A DNA stretch of 64,000 nt from Winslowiella toletana (GTDB taxonomy: Bacteria > Pseudomonadota > Gammaproteobacteria > Enterobacterales > Enterobacteriaceae), in NCBI RefSeq assembly GCF_017875465.1, contig NZ_JAGGMQ010000001.1:2046001-2110000 (forward strand), given 5' to 3'. A program made the position numbers and the translations under genes. The number at the start of each line of letters is the position of its first letter. The first letter of the stretch is position 1. Below are positions 26,965-36,505 of this stretch, one piece after another. The notes beneath the pieces were generated by a model, which saw only the letters and a program-made list of their open reading frames with translations, was not told where the DNA came from and made no database searches.

Positions 26965-28470
26965 ATGAAGCTACGTAGGAAGCGTGTAAAACCAATTGAG
27001 TTAGATGATGTCACCATCATCGATGACGCAAGATTACGTAAGGCTATCACGGCAGCGTCACTCGGCAATGCCATGGAGTGGTTCGATTTCGGCGTCTACG
27101 GCTTTGTCGCCTACGCCCTCGGTAAAGTTTTCTTCCCCGGCGCCGATCCTGGTTTACAGATGATCGCCGCACTTGGTACTTTTTCCGTCCCCTTCCTGAT
27201 TCGCCCGCTGGGCGGCCTGTTCTTTGGCGCACTGGGCGATAAATACGGTCGCCAGAAAATTCTCTCCATCACCATCATTATTATGTCGATCAGTACCTTT
27301 GCTATCGGCCTGATACCTTCCTATGCCAGCATTGGCATCTGGGCGCCGATACTGCTGCTGCTGGCGAAAATGGCGCAGGGCTTCTCGGTCGGTGGTGAAT
27401 ATACCGGTGCTTCAATCTTTGTGGCGGAATACTCGCCGGACCGTAAGCGCGGCTTTATGGGCAGCTGGCTGGACTTCGGTTCGATTGCCGGTTTCGTGCT
27501 CGGCGCCGGGATTGTGGTGCTGATCTCCGCGATTATTGGTGAAGAGAAGTTCCTCGACTGGGGCTGGCGTATTCCGTTCTTCCTCGCGCTGCCACTCGGC
27601 ATGATTGGCCTCTACCTGCGCCATGCGCTGGAAGAGACGCCAGCGTTCCAGCAGCATGTGGATAAGCTGGAGCAGGGTGACCGCGAAGGTCTGCGTGATG
27701 GTCCGAAAGTCTCGTTTAAAGAGATTGCCACTAAGCACTGGAGAGGTTTGCTGGCGTGTATCGGTCTGGTGATCTCCACCAACGTGACCTACTACATGCT
27801 GCTGACCTATATGCCAAGCTATCTGTCACACAACCTGCACTACTCTGAAGATCACGGTGTATTGATTATCATCGCGATTATGATCGGTATGCTGTTTGTG
27901 CAGCCAGTGATGGGTCTGCTAAGCGACCGCTTTGGCCGCCGGCCATTTGTGATTATCGGTAGTATCGCGCTGCTGGCCTTCGCCATTCCGTGCTTTATGA
28001 TGATCAACAGTGATGTTATCGGCCTGATCTTCGCCGGTTTACTGATTCTGGCGGTGATCCTCAACGCCTTCACCGGCGTAATGGCTTCCAGCCTGCCAGC
28101 GATGTTCCCGACCCATATTCGCTACAGCGCGCTGGCCAGCGCCTTTAATATCTCGGTGCTGGTTGCCGGTCTGACGCCAACGCTGACCGCCTGGTTGGTG
28201 GAAACTACCGGCGATCTTTATATGCCAGCATACTACCTGATGGTGGTGGCGGTGATTGGTCTGATTACCGGTATTATGATGAAAGAGACCGCAAACAAGC
28301 CGTTACGTGGCGCCACCCCGGCGGCATCGGATCTGGCCGAAGCGAAGGAAATTCTGCAGGAGCATCACGATAATATCGAACAAAAAATCGAAGATATCAG
28401 TGATGAAATTGCCGAGCTGGAAGCGAAGCGTAAGCACCTGATCAACCAGCATCCGAATATTAACGAGTAA
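26965..28470 (+). CDS. proP: Proline/glycine betaine:H+ symporter ProP
   Basis: An osmosensing MFS importer for proline, glycine betaine and ectoine; 501 residues. Starts MKLRRKRVKPIELDDVTIID; family motifs GNAMEWFDFGVYGFVAYALG, GALGDKYGRQKILS, GFSVGGEYTGASIFVAEYSP. The C-terminal tail (about 455-495) has the heptad pattern of the antiparallel coiled coil that tunes the osmotic set point in E. coli ProP (EQKIEDISDEIAELEAKRKH). The tail is thus the long, coiled-coil type. A strong terminator follows. Confidence 0.95.
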   Translation: MKLRRKRVKPIELDDVTIIDDARLRKAITAASLGNAMEWFDFGVYGFVAYALGKVFFPGADPGLQMIAALGTFSVPFLIRPLGGLFFGALGDKYGRQKILSITIIIMSISTFAIGLIPSYASIGIWAPILLLLAKMAQGFSVGGEYTGASIFVAEYSPDRKRGFMGSWLDFGSIAGFVLGAGIVVLISAIIGEEKFLDWGWRIPFFLALPLGMIGLYLRHALEETPAFQQHVDKLEQGDREGLRDGPKVSFKEIATKHWRGLLACIGLVISTNVTYYMLLTYMPSYLSHNLHYSEDHGVLIIIAIMIGMLFVQPVMGLLSDRFGRRPFVIIGSIALLAFAIPCFMMINSDVIGLIFAGLLILAVILNAFTGVMASSLPAMFPTHIRYSALASAFNISVLVAGLTPTLTAWLVETTGDLYMPAYYLMVVAVIGLITGIMMKETANKPLRGATPAASDLAEAKEILQEHHDNIEQKIEDISDEIAELEAKRKHLINQHPNINE

Positions 28471-28479
28471 TTCCCGCGT

Positions 28480-28508
28480 CCCCTCAGGCTACTGAGGGGA
28501 CTTTTTAT
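28480..28508 (+). terminator. proP terminator
   Basis: CCCCTCAG GCTA CTGAGGGG (28480-28499), followed by ACTTTTTATT. Confidence 0.9.
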
Positions 28509-28587
28509 TGAAATCCCCTGCCGGCACTTTCCACCACTCCCCGCTGGTGATAACTTTCTGTCAAACAGATTGCAACCCTGGCCGCCC

Positions 28588-29619
28588 ATGAAAAACAGCA
28601 CCATCAAGGATATTGCCCGCGAAGCTGGCGTTGGCGTCGCTACCGTCGACAGAGTGCTTAACCGTCGTGCGCCTGTGCGTCAGGAGACAGAAAACAAGGT
28701 GCTGGCGACCGCGCAACGCCTCGGCTATCGCTTTCCGCAGGGCAATTCTGCTGCTGCCACCGTCATCAAAACCGGCGTGAAGATCAAAATGGGCTTTATC
28801 CTGCTGCCCGGCGACTACTCCTTCTATGCCCGCTTGTGTGAGCAACTGCGCCAGCATGCTGCCCCCTGGCATGATGATGATTGTCCACCGGAATTCTGCT
28901 TTCATGCGATTAATGCGATTGAAGAGATGGCGCAGCAAATCCGCGATCTGGCGACGCGCGTCGAGGTTATCGGTCTGGTGGCGCTGGACAATGCTTTGAT
29001 CCGTCACGCAGTGGAGGAAGTGACGCGCAAAGGGGTCAAAGTCTTCGCCCTGCTGTCGGATTTGTCGCCCTGCGGGCATCACGGTTATATCGGCCTGGAT
29101 AACCGTAAAGCAGGCAGAACCGCCGCCTGGGCAGTGACGAAGATGGGCAGTAATGTTGGCAAAATTGGCATTATCATCGGCGATAATCAGTTTCTGTGTC
29201 AGGAAACCTGTGAAATCAGTTTCCGCTCGTGGCTGCGTGAACGTGGCACGCAATACCAGGTGCTGGAACCGATCAGAAGCCGGGAAGATATTGCGTGCGG
29301 CTATCAGGCGACACAGCAATTGTTGCAGCAGCATGCCGACCTGACGGTAATTTATGCGCCCTGTGGCGGTATTGAAGGGGTGGTGGCGGCGATAAAGGAG
29401 AGCGGCAGACAACAGGCAATCACCATGGTCTGCCATGGCCCTTTTCAGCACGATCATCTGGCGCTGATCAACGGCGATATCGATTTGCTGATCAATCATC
29501 GGCTGCCGGAACTCTCCGCTGCCGTCATCAAGGCTTTTCGTCAGAGTTTATTTGAGCCTGCTGGCGGCTTTATCAATCTCACCTGCCCCTTCGAACTGCT
29601 GACGCCGGAAAACTGCTAA
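28588..29619 (+). CDS. LacI family transcriptional regulator
   Basis: A 343-residue regulator, start at 28588. The N-terminal HTH reads STIKDIAREAGVGVATVDRV, followed by the hinge-side LNRRAPVRQETENKVL. The rest is a periplasmic-binding-protein-like domain (GYIGLDNRKAGRTAAWAV; VIYAPCGGIEGVVAAI). The VATVDRVLN signature (rather than VSTVSRVLN) is common in inositol and polyol regulators. It is co-oriented with, and 209 bp before, the TIM-barrel/Gfo-Idh pair it probably controls. It lacks a clear Shine-Dalgarno. Confidence 0.88.
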   Translation: MKNSTIKDIAREAGVGVATVDRVLNRRAPVRQETENKVLATAQRLGYRFPQGNSAAATVIKTGVKIKMGFILLPGDYSFYARLCEQLRQHAAPWHDDDCPPEFCFHAINAIEEMAQQIRDLATRVEVIGLVALDNALIRHAVEEVTRKGVKVFALLSDLSPCGHHGYIGLDNRKAGRTAAWAVTKMGSNVGKIGIIIGDNQFLCQETCEISFRSWLRERGTQYQVLEPIRSREDIACGYQATQQLLQQHADLTVIYAPCGGIEGVVAAIKESGRQQAITMVCHGPFQHDHLALINGDIDLLINHRLPELSAAVIKAFRQSLFEPAGGFINLTCPFELLTPENC

Positions 29620-29750
29620 CTGCCTGATGCTGTGAGCCTTACAGCATCCTTCCCCTGCTTCCTCTCGCGTTTTGCGGCTGAATTCGCCACTGAATGATAG
29701 TTTTATATCATTTAAATCTATCATAAATAATATGATCACCATCAAAAAAC

Positions 29751-29781
29751 AAACATTCCATCATTGATGGTTTTGGAACAT
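29751..29781 (+). promoter_or_regulatory. Candidate LacI-family operator
   Basis: A perfect 13-bp dyad CCATCATTGATGG (29758-29770) nested in AACATTCCA...TGGAACATT, 60 bp before the TIM-barrel gene. The adjacent LacI-type protein is the likely binder; inference. Confidence 0.5.
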
Positions 29782-29828
29782 TTATTTAATACTGCGGCAA
29801 TACCTTATCCTGAAATGCCGGAGATGCC

Positions 29829-30752
29829 ATGACCATTCATATCGCTAACGCCCCCTGTAGCTGGGGAGTCGATGACCCGAAAAACCCATTTTTGCCACCA
29901 TGGGAAAAAGTACTGAAAGAGGCGTCACAGGCTGGCTACCGCAGTATTGAGTTGGGTCCGTGGAGTTTTTTGCCGACTGACAGCCAACAGCTGACGGCGG
30001 CGCTGAACCAGTATCAGCTGTCGCTGGTGGCTGGCACTATTTTTGACGATCTGGTCAGTGAGGCGAACTTCGACAATATCGTCACGCTGACCCATAACAT
30101 CTGCCGCACCCTGTCAGCCGTACCGACCGCCGCAAAAACCAGCGGTGACAATGCGCCCGCCCCTTATCTGGTGATTATCGATTTCGGTAATGCCGAGCGC
30201 GCGCGACTGGCCGGTCAGTATGACAAGGCGCCGCGCCTGAGCGATGCCGACTGGCAGCGCATGATGAAACATATCACCACCATCAGCAAAATTGCGCAGC
30301 AGGAGTATGGCGTGCGCCCGGTGATCCATCCGCACGCTGGTGGCTGCATTGAGTTCGCCGACGAGCTGGAAAAACTGGTGGCGGATATTCCACACCAGAT
30401 CGCCGGACTCTGCCTTGATACCGGCCATCTTTACTATGCCGGCATGGATCCGGTCGCCTCACTCGACCACTATTTCTCGCGCATTGATTACCTGCATTTT
30501 AAGGATGTGAATCATCAGGTGTTTGAGAAAGCGGTACAGCAGGAGCTGGATTTCTTTACCGCCTGCGCCGAAGGGGTGATGTGCCCGCTGGGTGAAGGCG
30601 CCATTGATTATCCTGCCGTGCGCGCCTTACTGAGCGAGCGTGCCTACCAGGGCTGGATCACCATCGAACAGGAGCGTGATCCACGTAACGTGGCAACCAG
30701 TCTGCGCGACGTTACTGCCAGCCTTAACTACCTGCATTCCGTCGGATTCTGA
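29829..30752 (+). CDS. IolE-like sugar phosphate isomerase/epimerase (TIM barrel)
   Basis: A 307-residue AP-endonuclease-2-type TIM barrel. Starts MTIHIANAPCSWGVDDPKN; the ANAPCSWGV start is common in IolE-like isomerases of polyol loci. Metal-site stretches: VIHPHAGGCIEF (His), LCLDTGHLYYAG (Asp/His), YLHFKDVN (His) and TIEQERDP (Glu). It is only distantly like iolE and iolI in this window. A Gfo/Idh dehydrogenase follows 13 nt later, so the pair probably oxidises then isomerises or dehydrates a polyol or inositol derivative. Substrate unknown. Confidence 0.82.
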   Translation: MTIHIANAPCSWGVDDPKNPFLPPWEKVLKEASQAGYRSIELGPWSFLPTDSQQLTAALNQYQLSLVAGTIFDDLVSEANFDNIVTLTHNICRTLSAVPTAAKTSGDNAPAPYLVIIDFGNAERARLAGQYDKAPRLSDADWQRMMKHITTISKIAQQEYGVRPVIHPHAGGCIEFADELEKLVADIPHQIAGLCLDTGHLYYAGMDPVASLDHYFSRIDYLHFKDVNHQVFEKAVQQELDFFTACAEGVMCPLGEGAIDYPAVRALLSERAYQGWITIEQERDPRNVATSLRDVTASLNYLHSVGF

Positions 30753-30765
30753 CCAGGAGAACATC

Positions 30766-31938
30766 ATGATTAACGGCATTAAACCACTCGACAGATCGCT
30801 GCGCTGGGGCATGGTTGGCGGCGGCGGCACCAGCCAGATTGGCTATATTCATCGCTCATCCGCACAGCGTGATGGCACGTTCAGCCTGGTGGCGGGCGCT
30901 TTTGATATTGATGCGCAACGCGGTAAAGAGTTTGGTCGCTCACTCGGCGTCGACGAACAGCGCTGCTACCCCGATTATCAGACGTTCTTTGCCGAAGAAG
31001 CCAGCCGCGCAGACGGTATTGAAGCAGTATCGATCGCCACACCGAACAACACCCATTTTGAGATCTGTCGCGCCGCGCTGGAAGCGGGCCTGCATGTGGT
31101 ATGTGAAAAGCCACTCTGCTTTAACACCGAAGAAGCGCAGATCCTCGAAGATCTCTGCGCCCGTCAGCGCAAGGTCATTGGCGTGACCTACGGCTATGCC
31201 GGGCATCAGCTGATTCATCAGGCGCGCGAAATGATTGCCGAAGGGTTGCTGGGTGATATTCGTATTATCAATATGTCGTTCTCGCACGGCTTCCATGCCG
31301 AAGCGGTCGAACTGGATAATCCGAGCACCAAATGGCGCGTCGACCCGCGTTTTGTCGGACCAAGTTATGTACTTGGCGATCTGGCGACCCATCCGCTGTT
31401 TATCGCCGAAACCATGGTGCCGGAGCTGAATATCAAACGCCTGATGTGCTCACGTCAGAGCTTTGTGAAAAGCCGCGCGCCGCTGGAAGATAACGCCTAT
31501 GTGCTGATGGAGTATGACAATGGCGCCGTTGGCTCGATGTGGTGTTCGGCGGTGAACTGCGGTTCGATGCATGGGCAGAAGGTGCGGGTAATTGGCTCGA
31601 AAGCCAGCATCGAATGGTGGGATGAGCAACCGAACCAGCTGCGCTACGAAATTCAGGGCGAGCCGGTGCGCATTCTGGAGCGTGGAATGTCTTATCTTCA
31701 CCCGCGCGCGCTGGAAGAGGATCGCATTGGCGGCGGACACCCGGAAGGTCTGTTTGAAGCCTGGTCGAATCTGTATCGCCGCTTCGCCATCGCGATGGAT
31801 GCCACTGACCGCGGTGACGCAAAGCTGCTGGAGAATTTCTGGTATCCCGACGTCCATGCCGGTCTGATGGGCGTACGCTGGGTTGAGAACTGCGTGCGCT
31901 CCGCCGACAGCGGCGCCAGCTGGGTGGAATTTCGTTAG
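30766..31938 (+). CDS. Gfo/Idh/MocA family oxidoreductase
   Basis: A 390-residue NAD(P)-dependent dehydrogenase. I start at 30766 (MINGIKPLDRSLRWGMVGGG) after CAGGAG. Rossmann motif GMVGGGGTSQIGYIHR, then CEKPLCF with the catalytic Lys, GVTYGYAGHQLIHQAR, and GDLATHPLFIAE as the probable catalytic His region. Length (390) exceeds IolG (338). The LacI-TIM-Gfo/Idh trio suggests use of a sugar or inositol not covered by the main iol genes. Confidence 0.85.
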   Translation: MINGIKPLDRSLRWGMVGGGGTSQIGYIHRSSAQRDGTFSLVAGAFDIDAQRGKEFGRSLGVDEQRCYPDYQTFFAEEASRADGIEAVSIATPNNTHFEICRAALEAGLHVVCEKPLCFNTEEAQILEDLCARQRKVIGVTYGYAGHQLIHQAREMIAEGLLGDIRIINMSFSHGFHAEAVELDNPSTKWRVDPRFVGPSYVLGDLATHPLFIAETMVPELNIKRLMCSRQSFVKSRAPLEDNAYVLMEYDNGAVGSMWCSAVNCGSMHGQKVRVIGSKASIEWWDEQPNQLRYEIQGEPVRILERGMSYLHPRALEEDRIGGGHPEGLFEAWSNLYRRFAIAMDATDRGDAKLLENFWYPDVHAGLMGVRWVENCVRSADSGASWVEFR

Positions 31939-31949
31939 TTTGTTATTGC

Positions 31950-31990
31950 CGGCGGGCGGCGTTTTGTCGTCCGCACACATAATTTGCACC
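31950..31990. repeat. Decayed GC-rich palindromic repeat, copy 7
   Basis: GGCGGGCGGCGTTTTGTCGT followed by CACATAATTTGCACC, recalling the CGCCG blocks and AATATGCACAATA spacer of copy 6. Pairing is broken. Confidence 0.5.
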
Positions 31991-32064
31991 ACTTCTGATA
32001 ACTAATCTTCATCTCAAGCAGCTACACTCTGCGCTGGACCGAAAAACTGAATCTGAGGTGAAGT

Positions 32065-33081
32065 GTGAAAATTAAAAGTTATGCAGCAATGGCAGCCGGT
32101 CAGGCTCTGGAACTGTACGAATATGATGCAGCCACGCTGAGTGCAGAGGAAGTTGAAGTTGAGGTCGAATATTGCGGCGTGTGCCACTCTGACCTGTCGA
32201 TGATCGACAACGAATGGGGTATTTCCAGCTATCCAACCATTGCTGGCCATGAAGTGATTGGCCGCGTTTCCGCGCTGGGTGAAGCCGCTAAAAGTAAAGG
32301 TCTGTCCATCGGACAACGTGTTGGTATCGGCTGGACGGCGAAAAGCTGTCAGCACTGTGATGCCTGTATCAACGGTGAGCAGGTAAACTGCCAGCAGGGC
32401 AGCACGCCAACCATTCTGAATCACGGCGGTTTCGCCGAAAAACTGCGCGCCGACTGGCAATGGGTGATCCCGCTGCCGGAAAAACTGGACGCAGCCAGCG
32501 CTGGCCCACTGCTGTGTGGTGGTATTACCGTATTTAAACCGCTGCTGATGAGCAATATCACCGCCACCAGCCGCGTGGGTGTGATCGGTATTGGCGGTCT
32601 GGGCCATATCGCCATCAAACTGCTGCGCGCTATGGGTGCGGAAGTGGTGGCGTTCAGTTCTACGCCAGCTAAAAAGCAGTCGATTCTGGATATGGGCGCA
32701 GATGAAGTGGTTAACAGCCGCGATGCAGAAGAGCTGAAAAAGCAGGCTGGCCGCTTTGACCTGATTCTCAGCACCGTTGCTGTCGATCTCGACTGGAAAC
32801 CGTACTTCGATGCGCTGGCGCCAAAAGGTAAATTCCATACCGTTGGTGCCGTGATGAAACCATTCCAGGTAGGTGCTTTTGACCTGATTATGGGCGATAA
32901 AGCCGTGACCGGCTCTTCAACCGGTTCTCCGGGTCAGCTGCGTTCGCTGCTGAGACTGGCATCGCGTGCCGATATCGCGCCGCAGGTCGAGTTTTTCCCG
33001 ATGTCGAAAATCAATGATGCGCTGGATCACGTCCGCGCCGGTAAAGCGAATTACCGTGTGGTGCTGAAAGCTGATTTCTAA
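32065..33081 (+). CDS. ahr: NADPH-dependent aldehyde reductase Ahr (YjgB)
   Basis: A zinc-dependent cinnamyl-alcohol-dehydrogenase-type enzyme reducing a wide range of aldehydes. 338 residues from a GTG start preceded by GAGG. Very close to E. coli Ahr from memory ([28 protein letters not shown]). Catalytic Zn ligands in CGVCHSD and GHE; structural Zn Cys cluster in [16 protein letters not shown]; Rossmann [13 protein letters not shown]. It ends [13 protein letters not shown] dyad GATATGCG...CGCATATC (33093-33117) follows, possibly a weak terminator. Confidence 0.94.
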   Translation: MKIKSYAAMAAGQALELYEYDAATLSAEEVEVEVEYCGVCHSDLSMIDNEWGISSYPTIAGHEVIGRVSALGEAAKSKGLSIGQRVGIGWTAKSCQHCDACINGEQVNCQQGSTPTILNHGGFAEKLRADWQWVIPLPEKLDAASAGPLLCGGITVFKPLLMSNITATSRVGVIGIGGLGHIAIKLLRAMGAEVVAFSSTPAKKQSILDMGADEVVNSRDAEELKKQAGRFDLILSTVAVDLDWKPYFDALAPKGKFHTVGAVMKPFQVGAFDLIMGDKAVTGSSTGSPGQLRSLLRLASRADIAPQVEFFPMSKINDALDHVRAGKANYRVVLKADF

Positions 33082-33339
33082 GTAAGTAGCATGATATGCG
33101 GCCAGTGGTCGCATATCTCTTCTCTGCCCGAACACGTTCCCCCTGGCCTGTCCTCCGTACCTTTAAGCGCTCCCCCCTTCAGCAACAGCTACAGTATTTA
33201 TACCGTCGGCTATCTGCGACCTTTTCTGCTGGATAAGAGCAGCGTACTGGCACGGCCAAAAATGACAGGGTTCTGCTTTTCATCATAACGTGGCAGGATT
33301 ATGGTATCCCAGGTTATCTCATTGAACGGACAGCAAACT

Positions 33340-34437
33340 ATGGCGAAATTACATGTGGGGATCGTGTTTGGCGGCAAATCTGCCGAGCATGAAGTATCAC
33401 TTCAGTCGGCTAAAAATATCCTTGAGGCCATAGATAAGAGCCGTTTCGACGTATCGCTGATCGGCATCGATAAGCAGGGAGAGTGGCATCTTAACGAATC
33501 GTCCAATTTCTTACTTAATGCCGAAAACCCGGCGTTAATTGCATTAAATCAGTCCGGCAGAAGTATCGCGCTGATCCCCGGCCAGCAGCAGCACCAGCTG
33601 ATTGAATCGGCCAGTGCGCAGCAGTTGTCGCAGGTGGATGTGATTTTCCCGATAGTGCATGGCACGCTCGGTGAGGACGGTTCGCTACAGGGGATGCTGC
33701 GGATGGCGAACCTGCCATTTGTTGGTTCCGATGTGCTGGGGTCCGCCGTCAGCATGGATAAAGATGTTACCAAGCGCCTGCTGCGTGATGCCGGACTGCA
33801 AGTCGCGCCGTTTATCAGCCTGAAAAAATCCCAACGCGCGCAGCTTAACTTTGCCACTGTCACCGAACAACTTGGCCTGCCGGTGTTTATTAAACCCGCC
33901 AATCAGGGTTCCTCGGTGGGCGTCAGCAAAGTCACCAGCGCCGCCGAGTTTGAACAGGCGCTGACGCTGGCGTTTGATTTCGATAATAAAGTGCTGATTG
34001 AACAGGCCATCGCCGGCAGAGAAATTGAGTGTGCGGTGCTTGGTAACGATGCTCCGCAAGCCAGCCTGTGCGGCGAAGTGGTGCTGAGCGACAGTTTCTA
34101 CTCCTATCAGACCAAATATATCGATGCCAATGGCGCAACCATTGTGGTGCCCGCGCAGATTGCGGCGGCGGCCAGCGAAGCCATTCGCCAGGTGGCGTTG
34201 CAGGCATTTAGCGCGCTGGAGTGCAGCGGTATGGCGCGGGTCGATGTGTTTCTGACGGATGACGGTCAGGTGATTGTCAATGAAGTGAATACCCTGCCCG
34301 GGTTTACCAATATCAGTATGTATCCCAAGCTGTGGCAGGCCAGCGGGCTGAGTTACAGCGATCTGATTACCCGGCTGATTGAGCTGGCGGTCGAGCGCCA
34401 TCAGCAAAATAGCGGACTAAAGAGCTCGATTACCTGA
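33340..34437 (+). CDS. ddlA: D-alanine--D-alanine ligase DdlA
   Basis: Makes the D-Ala-D-Ala dipeptide for peptidoglycan. An ATP-grasp enzyme; 365 residues from 33340 ([20 protein letters not shown]), matching E. coli DdlA (364). An in-frame ATG at 33301 with AGGA upstream would add 13 residues and cannot be excluded. Motifs: [59 protein letters not shown]. The 258-bp gap before it has no gene. Confidence 0.96.
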   Translation: MAKLHVGIVFGGKSAEHEVSLQSAKNILEAIDKSRFDVSLIGIDKQGEWHLNESSNFLLNAENPALIALNQSGRSIALIPGQQQHQLIESASAQQLSQVDVIFPIVHGTLGEDGSLQGMLRMANLPFVGSDVLGSAVSMDKDVTKRLLRDAGLQVAPFISLKKSQRAQLNFATVTEQLGLPVFIKPANQGSSVGVSKVTSAAEFEQALTLAFDFDNKVLIEQAIAGREIECAVLGNDAPQASLCGEVVLSDSFYSYQTKYIDANGATIVVPAQIAAAASEAIRQVALQAFSALECSGMARVDVFLTDDGQVIVNEVNTLPGFTNISMYPKLWQASGLSYSDLITRLIELAVERHQQNSGLKSSIT

Positions 34438-34444
34438 GAGTTAT

Positions 34445-34882
34445 TTATAACAGGGTAATCTGGCGGATATCGAGGTGATGGACCATCTCGCGGATAAAGA
34501 TAAAACCAGCCAGAGCAGGGATGCTTTCCGCATCAATAGCGATAGCGGAATAAGAGAGCTGATCGGCGAATTGATTGAATGCCTGCTCAATCACCGGCGG
34601 ATAGAGCACGCGGGCACCCGCCAGATAGCTGTCACTTACCTGCTTAAGCAGCGGATCCCGACAAAAAGCATCGCCCCTGATCGGCTGCACTGCATGGTCA
34701 GATTCGATAATCTCCTCAATACGGTAAATCATCATCTCCACATCCCAGGCGGTGACCTTGCCGCCCTTTAGCAAACCGTCAGCTACTGCGGTATAACCGC
34801 CAGCCAGTTCAACCCGCTGTGGCGGCTGTTGCCACAATAAGGTGACCTTGTCGGACTGAATAGAAAACTCTACTTCATTCAT
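34445..34882 (-). CDS. Uncharacterised protein, 145 aa
   Basis: I do not recognise this family. I start at 34882 (MNEVEFSIQSDKVTLLWQQP). No signal peptide or membrane segment; a soluble alpha/beta protein is likely. Features: an early beta-rich part (VTLLWQQPPQRVELAGGYTA), VEMMIYRIEEIIESD, and a helical end (FIFIREMVHHLDIRQITLL). Convergent with ddlA, whose stop is 7 bp away. Base composition matches the core rather than the island that follows. Some upstream in-frame starts (to 35002) exist but lack ribosome sites. Confidence 0.6.
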   Translation of the reverse strand: MNEVEFSIQSDKVTLLWQQPPQRVELAGGYTAVADGLLKGGKVTAWDVEMMIYRIEEIIESDHAVQPIRGDAFCRDPLLKQVSDSYLAGARVLYPPVIEQAFNQFADQLSYSAIAIDAESIPALAGFIFIREMVHHLDIRQITLL

Positions 34883-35036
34883 CGCTGGGATCTCTTTGGT
34901 GCGGCGGTTGGGAAGTTGGGGTATGGGTGCAGCACAGCAGCTACTGTAGCGAAAATAGTGAGTTATAACCAGGCGGGGTGAGGAAAAATGAAGTGCTATC
35001 ACTCACAGTGGTTCAGCAACATCATCGTGGACAATT

Positions 35037-35085
35037 AACCTTTTAGGTTTTTTAATTGCGAAAAAATAACCTAAAAGGTTATAAT
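35037..35085 (+). promoter_or_regulatory. mqsRA promoter with two MqsA palindromes
   Basis: AACCTTTTAGGTT (35037-35049) and AACCTAAAAGGTT (35068-35080) match the AACCT-N3-AGGTT operator known for E. coli MqsA. They flank and overlap -35 TTGCGA (35056-35061) and -10 TATAAT (35080-35085), 18 bp apart. Confidence 0.92.
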
Positions 35086-35116
35086 TAGTTCATTGGGATA
35101 ATGCAAAGGAATGCAA

Positions 35117-35413
35117 ATGGAAAAGAAAACTCCGCATACCCGGCTGCATGTTGTTCAGGCGCTGGTAGCTGCCGGAAAGGTTAAGGCAACCCATACAGCG
35201 CTTTTAGGAGCCGATGATCTGGGTCTTAATTTTAAGGATATGTGTGATGTTATCGCTGGTCTGAAAATCAGTGATTTCTACAAAAGTATGACCAGCTATA
35301 AGGATCATACTATCTGGCAAGACGTATATCGTCCGAGATTGTCCTGCGGTAATGTCTATCTAAAACTCACGATCAGCCATGGGGTTGTGATCGTCTCATT
35401 CAAGGAGAAGTAA
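35117..35413 (+). CDS. mqsR: mRNA interferase toxin MqsR
   Basis: A ribosome-independent endoribonuclease of the RelE fold that cuts mRNA at GCU. I start at 35117 (MEKKTPHTRLHVVQALVAAG, 98 residues as in E. coli) because AAAGGA at 35105-35110 is well spaced. Conserved C-terminal stretch SDFYKSMTSYKDHTIWQDVY then RPRLSCGNVYLKL and VIVSFKEK. Toxin-first order with mqsA 1 bp downstream, under the MqsA operators. Appears intact. Confidence 0.95.
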   Translation: MEKKTPHTRLHVVQALVAAGKVKATHTALLGADDLGLNFKDMCDVIAGLKISDFYKSMTSYKDHTIWQDVYRPRLSCGNVYLKLTISHGVVIVSFKEK

Positions 35414-35414
35414 T

Positions 35415-35810
35415 ATGAAATGTCCAGTTTGTGGCGGGGCAGAACTTGAGTCAGGGATCAGAGATGTCCCCTATGTCTTCCGGGGTCACAAAATCCAAAT
35501 CGAAGCAAAGGGCGATTACTGCCCGGCTTGCGGTGAAGTGCTTATGGATCCTGAAGAGTCTGCGGTATTTATGGCGAAGGTTAAAAAATTTAAAGCTGAG
35601 ATCATATCTCAGACCATTGAACCTGGATTTATTGCTCAGGTGCGTAAAAAGCTTGCTCTGACCCAACAGGAGGCAGGCGAGGTGTTTGGTGGTGGTGTAA
35701 ATGCATTTTCGCGATATGAAAATGGCAAATCTCAGCCGCATCCTTCAACCGTAAAATTGCTTCGTATACTTGATAAGCACCCAGAATTGTTAACAGAAAT
35801 TCGTATTTAA
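35415..35810 (+). CDS. mqsA: Antitoxin/repressor MqsA
   Basis: Neutralises MqsR and represses its own operon. 131 residues: an N-terminal zinc domain with CPVCGG (Cys3/Cys6) and YCPACGE, a linker, and a C-terminal HTH_XRE (LALTQQEAGEVFGGGVNAFS then RYENGKSQPHPSTVKLLRIL). Length and order match E. coli MqsA (131). AAGGAG precedes the start. Confidence 0.95.
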   Translation: MKCPVCGGAELESGIRDVPYVFRGHKIQIEAKGDYCPACGEVLMDPEESAVFMAKVKKFKAEIISQTIEPGFIAQVRKKLALTQQEAGEVFGGGVNAFSRYENGKSQPHPSTVKLLRILDKHPELLTEIRI

Positions 35811-35867
35811 TTATGTTTCAAGTCTGGGCTGAAGTTTGGGGCATATTGTCTGATGTGGCTAAAAGTA

Positions 35868-35908
35868 AAAGCCGGGAGGATCGTCGCGATCACTCCCGGC
35901 TGACTTTT
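35868..35908. terminator. Bidirectional terminator after mqsA
   Basis: AGCCGGGAG (35870-35878) / CTCCCGGCT (35893-35901) with inner GATCGTCGCGATC; A-rich left flank and GACTTTTATT on the right. Similar in stem and inner GATC to the terminators at 39950 and 42425. Confidence 0.88.
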
Positions 35909-35920
35909 ATTCAATAGTTG

Positions 35921-36238
35921 TTATATTTGCGGTGCGCGCTTATAAAGTTCTTCAGCCATATCAGCAATGCGTTTTTCATCCACCAACTTATCCCGCCACT
36001 CCTGCGGTATACCGGCATAACCATACAGAGCGCCCGCTATCTGCCCGGCGGTTGCCGCTACGCTGTCGGCATCATCGGCAAGATTGGCCGCCAGCAGAAT
36101 GGCGTCGCGGAAATTATCCGTATGCCAGACAGACCACATCGCCGCTTCCAGCGTGTCGATATCCGCCACGGGTTGGGTTGGCGCAAGCCACTCAGGAACT
36201 GGGGCATCGCCGGTAAGCCAGGGTTGATAATCAATCAT
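35921..36238 (-). pseudogene. ADP-ribosylglycohydrolase C-terminal fragment
   Basis: 105 codons from an ATG at 36238 with AAGGA upstream ([20 protein letters not shown]). The second half is the C-terminal part of an ADP-ribosylglycohydrolase/DraG-type enzyme: [20 protein letters not shown] then [20 protein letters not shown] and [13 protein letters not shown], including the Asp pair that binds metal. Family members have about 300 residues, so two-thirds is missing and the fragment is unlikely to be active. The apparent ribosome site leaves open a small functional protein. It lies 4 kb from an ART-like Rhs tip. Confidence 0.7.
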
Positions 36239-36505
36239 AAAATCCTTCTTTATCATTATCTGCTATGCCTAATAATCTTTTTTCTTGAACGATATCATAG
36301 TCAGATTTCCTTCGTGTTTTGCAGGCCTCAGGCTAAGGCCGAGCAGCTGTGCTGTCAAAGCACAGTTGAAACCTCTAAAGGTATATTAAAAGTTAGTATG
36401 TCGCCGGAAATATCCACGGGAAGAGATCAACCACGATCATCATCATGGATTATACATTCACGATTTCACCAGCTACGTACCTACACCGTAACGACGAGGT
36501 AACAT

